64,000 nt of DNA from Heterostelium album PN500 (GCF_000004825.1 NW_008805063.1:310857-374856), one strand, 5' to 3'. Positions 1 to 12,704 are shown, counted from the stretch's first letter. Notes: generated by a model from the letters alone, not told the origin. Made by a program: numbers and translations.

Positions 1-580
1 AAAGTATTTCAATTTCAAATACTCCTTGCGTTGTGGTTTGCCATCAGTTACTTTGCGTCGGTTCAGTTGAAGACTGGAAGTCAATTCAAAAGACAAAGTA
101 CAACGTTTGAACGAATTTGACCTGCAAGAGAAATTGATGAGTAAATGGACAACTATGCTCAACCCAATCATCGATCAATTCATAGCTTCCGTAGAAGGAA
201 AGGCTGATACTGAGTGGTGGAATCGTATTGCTAATCATGTTGGTGGTGGATCCGGTCCAACCTGGTTGAGCGGTTGGATCACTGTTTTCTCATGTTTCGC
301 TGAAGATGGTGAATGGCGTGGTGACGATAAGGAGAAACATGGATTCAGAACCAAGGGTGAATTGGTTTCAGAATGGCCACTCATTGACACTGAAGAAATT
401 GCACACGGATATGTAGTATTGGACGTTAAGATTGATGATAATGGTACCATGTACGATGCTCAGCTCTTTGGTGGTCACTACACTGTTAAGCTTGCCGATG
501 AAAAGTCAACCATCGTCCCACAGCTCAACTGGTGTATGATGGTAAAAGAATCTGATCTCCCAGCTTTAAAGAAAAACTAA
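1..580 (+). CDS. DUF4419 family protein, 3' part, frame broken near the window edge
   Basis: The last 157 codons (107-577) read cleanly and contain the DUF4419 hallmark around GGGSGPTWLSGWITVFSCF, followed by a GYVVLDVKI strand region and a GHYTV segment. Upstream, pieces typical of the family appear in other frames: a CGLPSVTL piece in the frame starting at base 2, and a GSVEDWKSIQK piece in the frame of base 63. Frame is therefore lost twice, near base 57 and near base 106, where adding one T to a TTT run would restore it. DUF4419 proteins are expanded in dictyostelids and fungi and their function is unknown. The 5' end lies outside the window. Either the copy is decaying or the assembly has two single-base errors; the clean 3' half favours errors. 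Confidence 0.7.
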
Positions 581-1843
581 ATAAATAAAAGACAATATTT
601 AATTGAAATAAAGTTTAAACAAGATTTGCTTTTCCAAAACCATAATTTTATTTTCTACTTTTAGGAAAATTATTGGCACCATCATTTTTGGTATCCAGTT
701 ATCTGGTAAGATTACTGTCTCCAAACAAAAGTCTTGTTCTTTGGAATTGTGTAATGATTGATGATAGAACAAAATAATAAGCTAAATATCCCTACTGTTG
801 ATAGATATTTTTGCCGGGTGAGAGAAAGAGCGTAGGATAAAATGAAGAAAGATCCTAGTCCTGATTGGTGGCAAATGAAGAAGGGAAATCCTATAATTAA
901 TCGAATCAACCATTCAATACTCAACACAACCGATCAATGTAGATTTTGCAGGATTTTCTTATTCTTCATAATTCCATCAAGCTTTCAATTTCTATTGAAG
1001 GATGGAAATATGAATCACTTCTCAGTACCTTGAGGGTTGTATTCTCTACAGAATATGAAGAGGAAAAGCAAATATCAGATTACCGAAAAGAGCACTATTG
1101 GTAGCAATCAAGTCGATAGCTCAATCAAATATTTTAAGGTTGTCAAGAATGGAATATCATTTTATGGTAGATTCTATGATGTTTCCGTTTCCGATGGCCA
1201 TCCAACATATTCATTCGTTGAATCAATTATCGGGAACCAGAGTAATACTAACAATATTTCGATTGGAATCAATCTAAGCCAATGCCAGAAATGTTTGATA
1301 GACCCTGACTTTTCCAACACATCCTCCACAACCAGTCCATCGATCTTGGCAACAGATCCAACCACAAACCACTGTAATGATGATCCACGTTTAACTCTTT
1401 GCAATCGGTAGTGTTTTTTCACCGTTACACTCTTTGGTTGAAAGCAGCACAAATTTTATGTAACCTTCAACCTGTTTTTATTATTTTTTACTTTACACGA
1501 AACTCTATAGAGATTTAATCTCATGCTGTTAGTTCTTTGTGAAAATGTATGATGTATATAATGAATGTGAAGATTCTTATTATATGTTTTAATAACTGCT
1601 AATTTGAGAATTCAATTGATCTTCTAGTATAATCTTATTAGACATCTATAATATTAATAATGATATCAAAGACTAAAAGATTTCGAAAAAATAATCTTTC
1701 ACCTTCATCATACTCGAGCAAGTAAATATGTGAAGATTTTAAAAAAAAAATAAAAAATAAAAAAATGAACTTTAGTTTTTTTGTTATTACCGTGGAAGGT
1801 ATTGATTAATAATAAAAATATATACAGCACAGATAATATAAAT
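581..1843. other. Intergenic stretch with a possible coding remnant
   Basis: Apart from the remnant at 842-1411 described separately, I see only AT-rich DNA. A-rich sequence at 1738-1765 lies just upstream of the prefoldin gene and may be part of its promoter. Confidence 0.4.
842..1411 (+). pseudogene. Unrecognised coding-like remnant
   Basis: Two consecutive open stretches (842-1033 and 1037-1411) are separated by one stop codon. Base composition here is higher in G+C than the flanks. The second stretch contains the segment KYFKVVKNGISFYGRFYDV, which looks protein-like, but I do not recognise a family. The antisense strand is also partly open, so strand is not certain. It may be a decayed gene or chance. 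Confidence 0.2.
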
Positions 1844-2393
1844 ATGTCGCAACAACAACAGAAACTTACAAATGAGCAAATTGTTGCTAACTATAAAGAG
1901 ATGAAAGCACAACAGAGTGCTATTATGAATAAATTATCAGAGATCGAATCAGATGCAAGTGAACACAAGTATGTATTCTTTATTTTTAGATATATATATA
2001 CATACGAAAATGTAATATATAAACTACTCAATTCACTTACTAACTTATATATCTATTCTTATATGATGATAGTTTGGTATTAAGTGAAATCGAAAAATTA
2101 GAACCATCAAGAAAATGTTTTAGAATGGTTGGTGGTGTTTTAGTCGAGAGAACCGTCGGTGATGTCTTACCAGTCGTTAAACAGAATAGAGATGCTGTAT
2201 GTTATTATATTTTAAAACAAACAATAGATCTATTCAATAATATTAATATAAAAACAAAACACTATATAAATATATATATTTACAGATTAAAGAACTTACT
2301 AAAAAATTAGAAGAACAATTACAAGCAAAAACAAAAGAGTTGAATGAATATGCTGCTAAATATAATATCAGATTCCAACCATCACAATCATAG
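1844..2393 (+). CDS. pfdn2: Prefoldin subunit 2
   Basis: Three exons, 1844-1968, 2073-2196 and 2286-2393, give a 118-residue protein, close to the usual length of prefoldin beta-type subunits. Prefoldin is a cytosolic hexamer that captures nascent actin and tubulin and hands them to the CCT chaperonin. The central signature RKCFRMVGGVLVERTVGDVL matches the family's conserved hairpin region, and both flanks are heptad-rich coiled-coil helices. The last helix, with LEEQLQAKTKELNEYAAKYN, resembles the human subunit closely. The start is the ATG ahead of MSQQQQK; both introns have GTATGT donors and AG acceptors and keep frame. A short 3' gap separates it from the convergent helicase gene at 2495. 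Confidence 0.95.
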
Positions 2394-2494
2394 AGATAAA
2401 TATATATATAAATATGTAATAAACAAAAACAAAACAAAAAAAACTTATAAAAGAAAATCAAAAGATAATAGAATAGTAGAGTTTGTGGATTTAT

Positions 2495-5400
2495 TTATTG
2501 ATTGATTTCAGATTCGTTATCGACATTGTCGTTGTTGGATACAAATAAAGATAATCCCATACTTTTCAATAGAGCTTTGTGACAGTGATTAGAATGCAAA
2601 CAGAATACACAACCGAGGTCTTCCGAGAGTGTGTTTTCATTCTCATACTCGTCGGCACAGCTCGGACATGGCGGTAGTTCAATACACTTTTGAATGATCT
2701 CTGTCAGATTGTCAAAGATGTCCTGACAGCAACCGGTACCGCCCTCCGTGCTATCTACCAAGTAGATCCTATCACCCTGATGCTCCAACAGGTTATTCAA
2801 ATCCAAATTCCTATTGGAACGGCCCATTGCCAATGAAGATTGTTGTAGTTGCTGCTGTTGAGTTGTTGTTGTTTTACCATCTGGTATCGATTCTTCAACG
2901 TCGTTTCTTGAAGTGAGTAATAAAGATGGTACGGTAGCAAGCATCTGATGTACCATAGTATGAAGAGTTACCATCAGCTCACCCATCTCCACCAAGTCAT
3001 TTATCTTTGGCTCATATTCCTTTCTATTCAAAGTCAAGCTATTCTGCAATCTAAATCTGAGTTCTTCAATCTTTTTTTGAAATATTGGTTTCAAAATTGA
3101 TCTAACCAAATGAAAAGAGAGAATTAGTTGATATTATATTCTTATATCCAACTTTTTTAATATTACTTTTACTTACTTTGTATTTGTTATATCTAATAAT
3201 GTAAATTCCAAACATGGTGCTTCATAGTGAACTTCGTAGGTGGTTTTCAAATTGAATGTTTCCGATTCGTAGGAGGAAGTGAGGTGAGAATCGTCGATGA
3301 GATTGTTGCTATGCCCGAGATTGCTGGAGAGCTGACTGTAGGTTCGCTTCTCATAGCCACGAACCATAGTTGAGTACTTGGCGACACCGAATGTCAGTTG
3401 CAACACCGGTCCACATGCCAGTGGAATGGTCTTTCTCTGAAGAACCGAGAGCATTTCGACACTGCTCGATTTGAATGGTGTCGTTGTTATTCTTGAATTT
3501 CTTGGTATGCTTATCTTCTTGAGTATCGCTACACCGTTGCTTCCATGATTGGCGAGATTCAACTCTTGCACTTGATAGCTATCGACCATCTCCGAGCCAC
3601 TGCTGTGCGCGATGAAAATGGCACCCGGAAACAGCCGACTGATTGCCTGTAGCTTGGTCATCTGCTCCACCTGAATACCGGTGGCACTTCCAATCTTGGC
3701 GTTGACGACATCGTTCAGACCGGAACCACCACGAATCGATAGAGTATTGTGAGTGTAGTCACTGGACCGCCAGAGAACCTTGTTCCCAAAGGAATCCACT
3801 TTGATCTTACCCTCTGCCAACAGCCGATCTACGATAGCTTTGGCTTGTGGACCGAACCGTTGCTCCAACAACTGATAATCAACTTGTATTCCTATTTCAT
3901 TGGCTGCACACATCAAGTGTGATGAAAGAATCGTTGGAAAGTCACCGTTGAACGACAAACTCTCGGTTTCGCCATCGAGAAGCGCCGACATGTTCTGCGC
4001 GTAGTATCGATCGGTTGGACTGTTTGTCGTGGGAATGAATATGACCAGCCCTTTCTTGGATCGACCTACTCTACCGACACGCTGTTTCCAACTCATCTTG
4101 GAACCAGGATATCCAATGATCAAACAGGCATCCAACTCTGGAATGTCTACACCAGCTTCCAGAGCATTCGAAGCAACTATCACTTTGACCTGTCCGGTCT
4201 TCAACTGATTCAACGTCTCTTGTTTGTGTTTGTTCGAGAGTGATGAGTAGTAAGCTTTGACATACTTTACGTGATTGGAGAATCGCGAATCCGTTCCGAG
4301 ATACTGAATGAGACCGTTCAACGTACGAATGGAATTGCAAAAAACAATGGCTTTGAGGTTTGCTTCAACCAGGTAGCGAATGACATTGGCAGGCATCTGA
4401 TAGTGATTCTTGAATGACTTGATGGTCAAGTAGATCTTTCCAAACGATCCAGAGCCGTTCCTGTCGATCAGGTGGATATTCGACTCGTCCTGACGACTCA
4501 CCATTTTCATGGTCATGTGCTTCGGGTTGCCAATAGTGGCTGACGCCAATATGTATTGTAGAGTTGACTGTCCACCAGCAACAGCGCTACTATTGTTATT
4601 CCCCGCCAGTATAGAATGATAATTAGCAATACGACGCAATAGATTTACAAAATGACAACCCATAACCCCAGAATAAGTATGCGCTTCATCGAGCACAATA
4701 AACTTTAGCTTGGCAAACCAGTGTCGCCAACCGCGCCAACGCTCGTGTAGACCGCCCCTCTGCAGTTGGAAATGCAGCCAATCCGGGTTGGTCATTACGA
4801 TATCGGGTGGATTCACCTCCAGGAAGAGATCGGGTATCGTATTCTTATCGGTGTCGCCATTGATACACTTGATCTTCAGACGATGCTGTGGTTCGAGGTG
4901 TGTATTCAAGTGGTTGATCGACTTGATCTGGTTGTTCGCCAGAGCGTTCAGCGGGAACAGAAAGAGAGCGGTCGACGACTTTTGACCTCGGAGTTTCTGG
5001 TTGATGATCTCCTCAAAGATCGGCACGAACAGACACAGTGACTTACCGCTACTGGTTGGCGTGGTGATGATAGTGTCACGCCCGCCAAGAACATGTTGTC
5101 GACACTCCAACTGGTGTGAATACAACTGGTTGTAGCCCATCTTCTGAAGTGCGACACTCAGCTGTTTGTTCATATCGTTCGGTAGCGGTTGTAACTCTGG
5201 TAGGTATGCCTCAGAGTATCTGATATCAACGATCACATCCTTCAACATCAAAGCAACATTCTTAAATAGTTCATCGGGTATTCTCTCACGAATTTCCTCA
5301 CTGCTGAACGTACTCTTTTGAACACTAACGTTGGTTCTTCCAGCCAAATCCATATTTCCTTTACCACCAACACCACCTTTACTTTTCTGACCATTTACAA

Positions 5401-6044
5401 AAGCTTCAAATTGATCATTAAGTGATACATTATTATTTACATAGTTATTATTATTATTATTATTTGTTGTTGTTGTTGTTGTTGCTATTGTTAATGTTGA
5501 TGTTGTTGGATTAAGTGGCTTCAATATAGAGCTACTAAAATATGTTGATTTCACATTATTATTGTTGTTTATTGCTGTTGGTGGGTTAATTGGTTGTTGA
5601 ACTTGTGCTTGTTGTTTATCAGTATGATTATTATTGATATTACTCTTATTGCTATTGTTATTATTATCATTATTATTATTGTTGTTGTTATTATTAGATT
5701 TTGGTGTCATTGTGAAGAAACTGAATTCAAAGTTGTCATCATAATCGTGATATGTTGTTGGTGTTATTGTTGGTAGCACTGTTGTTGTGGTTGTTGTTGC
5801 TGTTGATGATGTTGTTGAAACTGTATCCTTTATCTGATTCTTTGTTATTGGTGGCAAGTTGATTACTTTTGGTTCTATTATTAAATTATTATCTGATGTT
5901 GATGCTGCTGTTGTTGTCGATGTATCTTGATCGTTGCCATACAAAATTGAAAGTGAAATCAATGGTAGGTGATAGAGGATTATCTGCATTTGATTTAGTC
6001 GGTGAAATATTCACTGTTTTTGTGGATGAAGCAGAAGAGGTGGA

Positions 6045-6080
<36 letters not shown>

Positions 6081-7070
6081 AAATACTAAACTATTGGTTT
6101 GTTTTTGTTTAGAAGGTGAAATATTGAATGAAAGTGTATTATCATTTTGATATACTTGTTGTTGTTGCGCTTGTACTTGTTGTTGTTGTTGTTGTTGTGG
6201 CTGTGGTTGAATTATTGTCGGTTTCGAGGGAAATAGTGGTAGTGGCTTTGACGTCGAGGAATTAAGAATTGGAAAAGGTTTGGCACCGATTGGTTTCAAT
6301 GGTAATAAATGTTTTGAAGGTGATATCGGTAATACTTTCATTGATTGTTGTGGTGGTTTCTGTTGTTGTTGTTGTTGAAATTGTTTCTGTTGATTTGGTG
6401 GAATAGGTCTATTTGGATCTTTATATGTTTTATATACAACAGTTTGTTGTTTTATTGGTGAAATATTCACTGTCGAGTTTGAATGGTTATTCACTGTGGC
6501 CACTCTTACGATATCATCTTCATTGTCATCACTCAGATCATTTAAAAACATATCGGAGTCAAAAAGAGAGTTCTTCTTTCTTTTACTCTTGATGCTATCA
6601 CTATTGTGACTACTATTACTATTTGGATTTGTTGTTGGAATTGGTGGTGTAGTTTTTGTTGTTGTTGTTGTTGTTGTTGTTGTCGCTGTTGTTGTTGATG
6701 ATTTTGTTGTTGATGATTTTGTTGTTGTCGTTGTTGTTGGTGGCATAGTTGAAAGTTGTTTCTGTCTTTTAATTCTATTCTGTTGTTCTGTCTCCTCTTT
6801 GGAGAAGAACATCAATTGTTTCCGTGAACCACCGCCACTAGATGATGATCCACCGCTACCACCGCTGTTACCACCAAAGAATGAACCGAATTTATCCATT
6901 GTAGATTGTCTTTTATTTGAATCCAAAACATCGAATAGTTCATCATTGGTCATCAATCTATTATTACTATAAACAGGTCTATAATTATTATTACTATTAC
7001 TACTATTTTTACTACTATTATTATGACTACTACTATTATTGGTATTATTTTGATTTTCAATTTTAAACAT
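2495..7070 (-). CDS. hrq1: HRQ1-type (RecQ4-like) DEAH helicase
   Basis: A superfamily 2 DNA helicase of the Hrq1 family, which is linked to interstrand crosslink repair and telomere maintenance. Motifs in order: Walker A TTPTSSGKS (about 5040-5060), DEAH (about 4685), SAT (about 4537), and motif VI QRVGRVGR (about 4065-4090). The C-terminal DUF1998 domain ends with a Cys cluster (CPSC, GCVFC, HSNHCHK) typical of the family. The 3' intron at 3102-3176 is clear (GTAAGT donor, TTAG acceptor). The first about 390 residues are Gln/Thr/Asn/Ser-rich, with repeated NISP(S/T)K motifs. The N-terminal open frame (7070 to 5889) and the helicase frame (from about 5989) overlap in different frames; no convincing intron joins them, so either a short intron was missed or there is a one-base error in the repeats. 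Confidence 0.9.
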
Positions 7071-8254
7071 TTTTAATAATAATAATAATAATAATAATTT
7101 TCTAATTCATTGCTTGTCTAAACACAATCTAATCAAATTTGGATGAAAATAATATAAAAGGTGGTGATAAAGATGATGATGTTTGTTTAGTTTATTTGTT
7201 CATTGTCAAACAAACATATTCAATCGGAAAAATACACACTTCATCTTTTAACTTTTATTTCTAAGAAAATTTTACACAAATGCAAAAAAAAAATATCAAA
7301 TTTTAATTTTTTTTTATAAATTTTATTTTTTTTGCTCTACATGATCATTTTATTTATTTAACTTTACCTCTATCCTGTCTATTCTATTATCTTTTCTAGA
7401 ATCTTTATTAATGATATATATTTATTTATTTTATTTTGATTTGATTTTAATTTAATTTAATTGTAGTAAAAATCTATTTTTGGTACCAATTTTCGGTAAA
7501 TGATTTATATTTGATTATGATTTAGTGGTTGAAAAGTTCAACAAAAACAAACAAAACACAACAAAGTTGAAGAAAAAGTGATTAAAACACTACTTCAAAC
7601 TTTTCACCACACAAGTTGTTTGCCGACTTTTCCTTGCATTCCAAAAAAGCGTTTCGATTGTTTTTTTTTTATTTTTTCGAATTTTTTTTTTTTTTTTTAA
7701 ATTGTTTTCCCACTTTCGATGATTGCACCACTTCAACTTGCAAGTCCATGACACACAACCACTCAATAAAAATTCTAAAAACTAGTGTTTTTTTCAACTA
7801 AAAGTCTTTGAAAACACCGGTCTACACTGCGCACCAGTGGGCTGAATTGAACTCGATTCATCAATTTTTTAGGTTTTTCATTTTTTTTTCTTTATACTCC
7901 AAGCGTGCAAAGCTATCCTTTATAAATAAGAATCAATTGGGTGTTTGATTTAATTTGATTCTATAAAAAATCACCAATATATATTTTATATTCGAACGAA
8001 TTTAGTTTTCAGAGTGCTTTTTTTAATTTCTAATACAAATATAACCTAAAATAAATAAATATACACAAATAAATTAATTTATATATATAGATAGAGAATA
8101 TATTTATATATAGAAAATATAATTTCTTGAAATTACCTACATGTAAAAAAGATAAAAATATTTATAAATATAAATATATAAATAAAGATATAAATATATT
8201 ATATATTATATATATCTATTTAAATAGATATATATTTTAAAGAGATAAAAATAA
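7071..8254. other. Divergent promoter region
   Basis: About 1.2 kb of very AT-rich DNA between the divergent helicase and F-box-like genes. It contains long T runs (around 7665-7700) and alternating TA tracts just upstream of 8255. A 61-codon open frame at 7616 is poly-Phe from a T run and is not credible. No gene seen. Confidence 0.6.
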
Positions 8255-9469
8255 ATGCTTGCAGATAAAAATCAATTTACTTTAGAATCAATGATTATTA
8301 CTAGTAAGAATAAGAATGCTCACCATCATTATAATGGTGATGCTGGTAGTCCGAAATGGGTGGTAGGCAGTGTTGGCTCACCGAAATATCAGGGACATTC
8401 ATCTTCATCCTCCAATTCCTTTAAATATCAGCAGCAAGATGTTGGTCCGAATTCACGTGAGAATGGAGGTGCTCCTTCGAATGGTTCCGCAAGTCAAGAT
8501 GCCAGTGGTCACCACCAACTAAGTAGCAACGGTAACCGAAAGAACAGTGGAAATAACAATAACAATAATAACAACAACAATGGAGTTACAAAGAGTTTAA
8601 AGAGTGATGGAATCGATGGTCATTGCATTATGAACTTCAACTCACAGCAGATCTATAGTATGGTTCTCCTAGTGATGAAACACTCCAACTTTAACATTCA
8701 ACAGCTGATGCAGTTCCGTTTGGTCAGTAAGATATTCGCAGAGTCATTCGAACCCTATTTCTGGGAGAGAGTTGTCCGTTCGCGTTTTTTCAATACCAGC
8801 AACGCCATCGAGTATATCCGTGCTCCATTCAATTGGAAGCGTGTCTTCCTTGGTATCCCAAGAGTTCTTCACCAAAAAGACTGGTCGCTTTGTCCACTGT
8901 GTTGTAACCAATCGCTAGGTGTAATCTCCTCTTCCAAACAACTTGCATGTACAGATCAAGATTATTGTGGATTTAAAATAAATCTTGGTTTTTCATGTAA
9001 ATCAAATAATAATAATAACAACAGTAATAACAACAACAATAGTAATAACAATAGATGGTCATTCAATACACAATATTTAAATCGTGATAATTGTTCGATT
9101 GGAAGATCTTTGCTAAAGAATAGTAGTGGTGGAAGATGGTCATTAAATAGTAATACTTTAAATCATAACAACAATAACAATAGTAGTAGCTGCAGTAATA
9201 ATTATTTTAGTTGTCAACCAAATTGTAAAAAGTGTTGTTTCAAATGTAGACAATGTAAAAAGTTGGTAAAAGGTGACAAGATCTGCTGGAAATCACTGGA
9301 GGAAGAGCTCCTAAACAGTGATGACTCAACAGACGACTTGGAGGACGAAGATGACGATGACGATGATGAATATGACGATGATACCTACTGTTGTTTTGTA
9401 AAGTGCGAAGATTGTATTTCAAATTCAAGATCTATTTGCAACGATACAATATTCCTCATGGATGATTAG
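8255..9469 (+). CDS. F-box-like protein with C-terminal Cys-rich region
   Basis: Single-exon, 404 residues. The N-terminal about 120 residues are His/Ser/Asn-rich and probably disordered. Residues about 130-210 (QIYSMVLLVMKHSNFNIQQL to FNWKRVFLG) look like a divergent F-box: a helical segment followed by FRLVSKIFAESFEPYFWERV, where F-box proteins usually carry a cullin-ligase adaptor surface. After it come paired cysteines (CPLCCNQ, CTDQDYCGF) and, nearer the C-terminus, CKKCCFKCRQCKKL, suggestive of zinc binding but in no family I recognise. The tail is strongly acidic. Two poly-Asn runs interrupt the cysteine regions. The role as a substrate receptor for an SCF ligase is an inference. Confidence 0.7.
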   Translation: MLADKNQFTLESMIITSKNKNAHHHYNGDAGSPKWVVGSVGSPKYQGHSSSSSNSFKYQQQDVGPNSRENGGAPSNGSASQDASGHHQLSSNGNRKNSGNNNNNNNNNNGVTKSLKSDGIDGHCIMNFNSQQIYSMVLLVMKHSNFNIQQLMQFRLVSKIFAESFEPYFWERVVRSRFFNTSNAIEYIRAPFNWKRVFLGIPRVLHQKDWSLCPLCCNQSLGVISSSKQLACTDQDYCGFKINLGFSCKSNNNNNNSNNNNNSNNNRWSFNTQYLNRDNCSIGRSLLKNSSGGRWSLNSNTLNHNNNNNSSSCSNNYFSCQPNCKKCCFKCRQCKKLVKGDKICWKSLEEELLNSDDSTDDLEDEDDDDDDEYDDDTYCCFVKCEDCISNSRSICNDTIFLMDD

Positions 9470-9927
9470 ATTAACAACGACAATAACAACGACAACAACT
9501 ATCTAGACAAACCAACATATATATATTATTATTTTTTCAACAAATAATGCAACAAATTGGATTTGTTTCATTAATATATACTTATATATAGATCTCAATC
9601 TTTCAATTTCTACAAGATAAAATTGACTGCGGCAACTCAAAATACATTAATTATTTATTATAACATTTTTTTTAATAAACATATATGTTTTTTTTTAACA
9701 AATGAATATACACAATGATAATTATAGAATAAAAATCTTATTATGAGAATATTTTTGATTTGAATATGTCTATTATAGAATGGTTTAACATCATCATTAT
9801 TAACCTAGTTTCAAGTTTCAATTGTTAAATAATATTTTTTAAAAAATAAATATAAAGATTTTAAAATTTATACAATTCAAAATAAAAACAATCAGTTTAA
9901 TTGAATAAAAGAGTAATAAAATCAAAC

Positions 9928-10083
9928 ATGAATTCAAACCTATTAATTAACAATTTGAAGTTTCTTGTGAATTTATATAAAGATAAAGTATTTAGTGAAT
10001 CGATAATATTATTTTTTATTTTATTTGCCATACTAAAAATTTTTGATGATCCAAGATTTAAAAAATCTCAAGGTAAGAAATAA
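9928..10083 (+). CDS. Small single-pass membrane protein (hypothetical)
   Basis: The reading frame starting at the ATG in AACATGAATTC encodes about 51 residues, with one strongly hydrophobic helix (SIILFFILFAILKIF) followed by a short charged tail DDPRFKKSQ. The last codons overlap a good splice donor (CAAGGTAAG at about 10070), so the real C-terminus may be spliced. Joining to an acceptor near 10170 would give another short hydrophobic tail. I do not recognise the family. AT-rich flanks make this a modest call. Confidence 0.35.
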   Translation: MNSNLLINNLKFLVNLYKDKVFSESIILFFILFAILKIFDDPRFKKSQGKK

Positions 10084-10370
10084 TTATTACTTTAAACTAA
10101 TTTATAACCAAATATTTGAATGTTGATTTAATATTAACTGATGTAAGAATTTTTATTAAAATCCAAAAAGGTTTGATATTTTTTATTTTATTTCTATAAT
10201 ATTAATCTCTGTTTTACCTTTACTTCACATTGAATCAAACTTGGGTCGAAAAAGAAAAGAAACAAATAAATAAAATAAACAAGATATTATATAACGATAC
10301 TATTATTTATTATTATTATTTTACAAAATTTGAAAAGAAAATATATTATAAAACATTTATATAGAATTGA

Positions 10371-12440
10371 CTAGCTTTGACTTTCAGTACCACCATAGAA
10401 AAAGTTAGTAAAGGTAGAGGTGGTAGGTATATACGATGAGTTTGGTTGTGGTGGTTTGAATTGTGTTTCGTTCATCGCTGATTCCGATTGATAGAACAAG
10501 AGATATCCACATTCATTTCTACCAAAGTACTCACTTGACGATCCGAATATATCAAATATATCACTCTCTGGTATAATCTATTGGTAAATAAATTGTAAAC
10601 AGATTAAATAAAATTAGTTTATCAATTTCAAATTAGTTTAAATTTTAAAGTATACATACACCCATATTTTCATCATCGAAACCAATCCAATAACCATTAC
10701 TCTTTACCATACTTGTGTAATGGCCGTGATTCGGTCCGTTTCCAGCATGAATAACAACAGCAAACAAATGGTATTTCTTGTCTGGTTCTTCTATATCACT
10801 TACCTATTGAATGAACCAATTGAATAGGATCAGTATATATATGTATGGCGCATAGTTGTATAGTGTGATTGATTTTACTTACAGTGTTTTGAATGATTAT
10901 TTCAAATGGAAATACAACTCTATAGTTTAATTTCTTGTATTGCTGTATCTGTTCGATGAATTTGAAACGTTTGAGATGAATGATGAGGGTGTTCGGTAGC
11001 TTCTTTATTTTCATACGCTTCTGTGCCTCTTGCAATGAGATACACTTGTCACAGTAGAACTTATCGTTCTTTGAGAGGATCTCGACCGAACTGAAATTTG
11101 AGAGACAACTGGTGATCGAAGTATTCTGATCGATATCAATACTCAGATCTAAAAATGATTCATCCTTATTCGTAATGGATTCACATGTCAAACACTTGGT
11201 TTCATTCGTCAAGATACCTTCGAATATATCATGTATAAATGTTTTAACTTTAAGAATAATAAATAAACAAAAAAAAAGAGTTAATATTTAGTTGAAACAA
11301 CAATATCGACGATATCGTCAAATACATACTATGATCTGTCGATTGATTATTATTATTATTATGATTACTATAACTATTGTTGCTACTACTATTGACATTG
11401 GTTGTGGCGGTGTTGTTGATGTTGGAGGTGGTTGTTACCGACTCGGCAACACTTACACTCTCACTGGTAGTGCTATCAGTTCGATTGTGTGTATTGGTGT
11501 TGGATGTCGAGTTGGAAGCCGATGATAGTTTACTACTGTTGTTTGTATATGTATTATTATTGCTATTATTTATATTCGATTGGTTATTATTACTAATACC
11601 ACTATTATTATTATTATTGTTGTTTACACTATTATTACTACTATTTAAATTATTTCTATTATTACTATTATTATTATATCCATTTACATTAGCATTACCA
11701 TTGAAATTAACATTATTATATGGTTGTTGTTGTTGTGTATAGTATTGATTATTTAAATTTCCACTGCTATTTGAATTTATTAATCTATTTTGTTGTTGTT
11801 GTTGATGCTGTTGTTGATGTTTCTGTTTTTCTTTCTCTTGTTTCTGAAGATACTCTGCAACGCTATTCAATAATACATTCAAAAATTCATGTGCATCTTG
11901 ATGCATATGTCCTCTGAATATCTCTGTCATAATTCATTATTATAGTGTAATACATAAGTATTAATTGATCTATGTGATCTGTCTTTATAATTATATATAT
12001 AGTTTCGCACTTACCATTTTCATATCTTAATCTCTCTACGAATCTCTTTGGAGGAATAACACCTGAACGTTTCTTCTGAGTGGTTATATTTACAAATAGA
12101 TCGGCAAGTGTCAAGAATAGGTTATCTTCAATCGATCTACGAGTCGAAGTTATATGAAGATTATTACTATAGTAATACTTTAATACACTGTTTCTAAATG
12201 GTGTACAATAGTATAATGCTTGTAGTACTGAATTACAATAACATGTATTACCAAACTATAGTAAGAAGCAAACAATATTGACATCTATTAATCAATTGAT
12301 CAAATCGAACAGACAGACAGACAGACAGACCAGACTAATCTTAAAAATAACATACATTTTCTTAAACCATAGAATCGCTCAGTATCTGGTATCTCAGTAC
12401 TAACCAAATCTTTTTCAAACTTTGATGAACCTAATCCCAT
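10371..12440 (-). CDS. usp12: Ubiquitin carboxyl-terminal hydrolase, USP12/USP46 type
   Basis: Six exons: 12440-12356, 12255-12015, 11923-11330, 11247-10883, 10803-10660, 10577-10371, about 544 residues. A cysteine protease that removes ubiquitin; USP12/46 relatives work with WD-repeat partners UAF1/WDR20. The Cys box [22 protein letters not shown], the [12 protein letters not shown] zinc-ribbon half, YCDKC, and the His box GPNHGHYTS followed by WIGFDDENM are all present. A low-complexity insert rich in Asn, Gln and Ser (about 150 residues, exon 3) splits the finger region. The exon 1/exon 2 junction is off by one base: one A fewer in the AAAA run at 12357-12360 would give the expected GLRN-FGNTC. 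Intron 1 carries a (GACA)n run near 12310. Confidence 0.92.
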
Positions 12441-12704
12441 TAATTATCTGAAAGTATAAATATATTATAAATATATATATATGATATTAATATTAAACTG
12501 AACTTAAAAATGTTGTGTATTGGGGGTATTACAATAAATAAATAACTTTATAATCTATCTAAATTAAATTGATTTTTTAATTTTTTTTTTTAATTTTACT
12601 TTTTTTTTACCTTTACTGTTGTTTTTTATTGACCACCAAGTTTTGTTAATTCAGGAAAGTAAAATTGTCATTACTGTATTTAGTCATTGATTATAAGATA
12701 TGAA

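Noticed and set aside
4710-5157. Open frames on the plus strand and in other minus frames inside the helicase gene
   Set aside because: They are shadows of the helicase frame, with Arg/Cys/Trp-rich composition.
7616-7801. 61-codon open frame
   Set aside because: Translation of T runs into poly-Phe.
11292-11917. Plus-strand Leu/Val-rich open frames
   Set aside because: They are the antisense of poly-Asn/Gln coding sequence in the USP gene.
12305-12330. (GACA)n run as a possible protein-coding repeat or CRISPR-like array
   Set aside because: A simple microsatellite within intron 1 of the USP gene, with no spacers.
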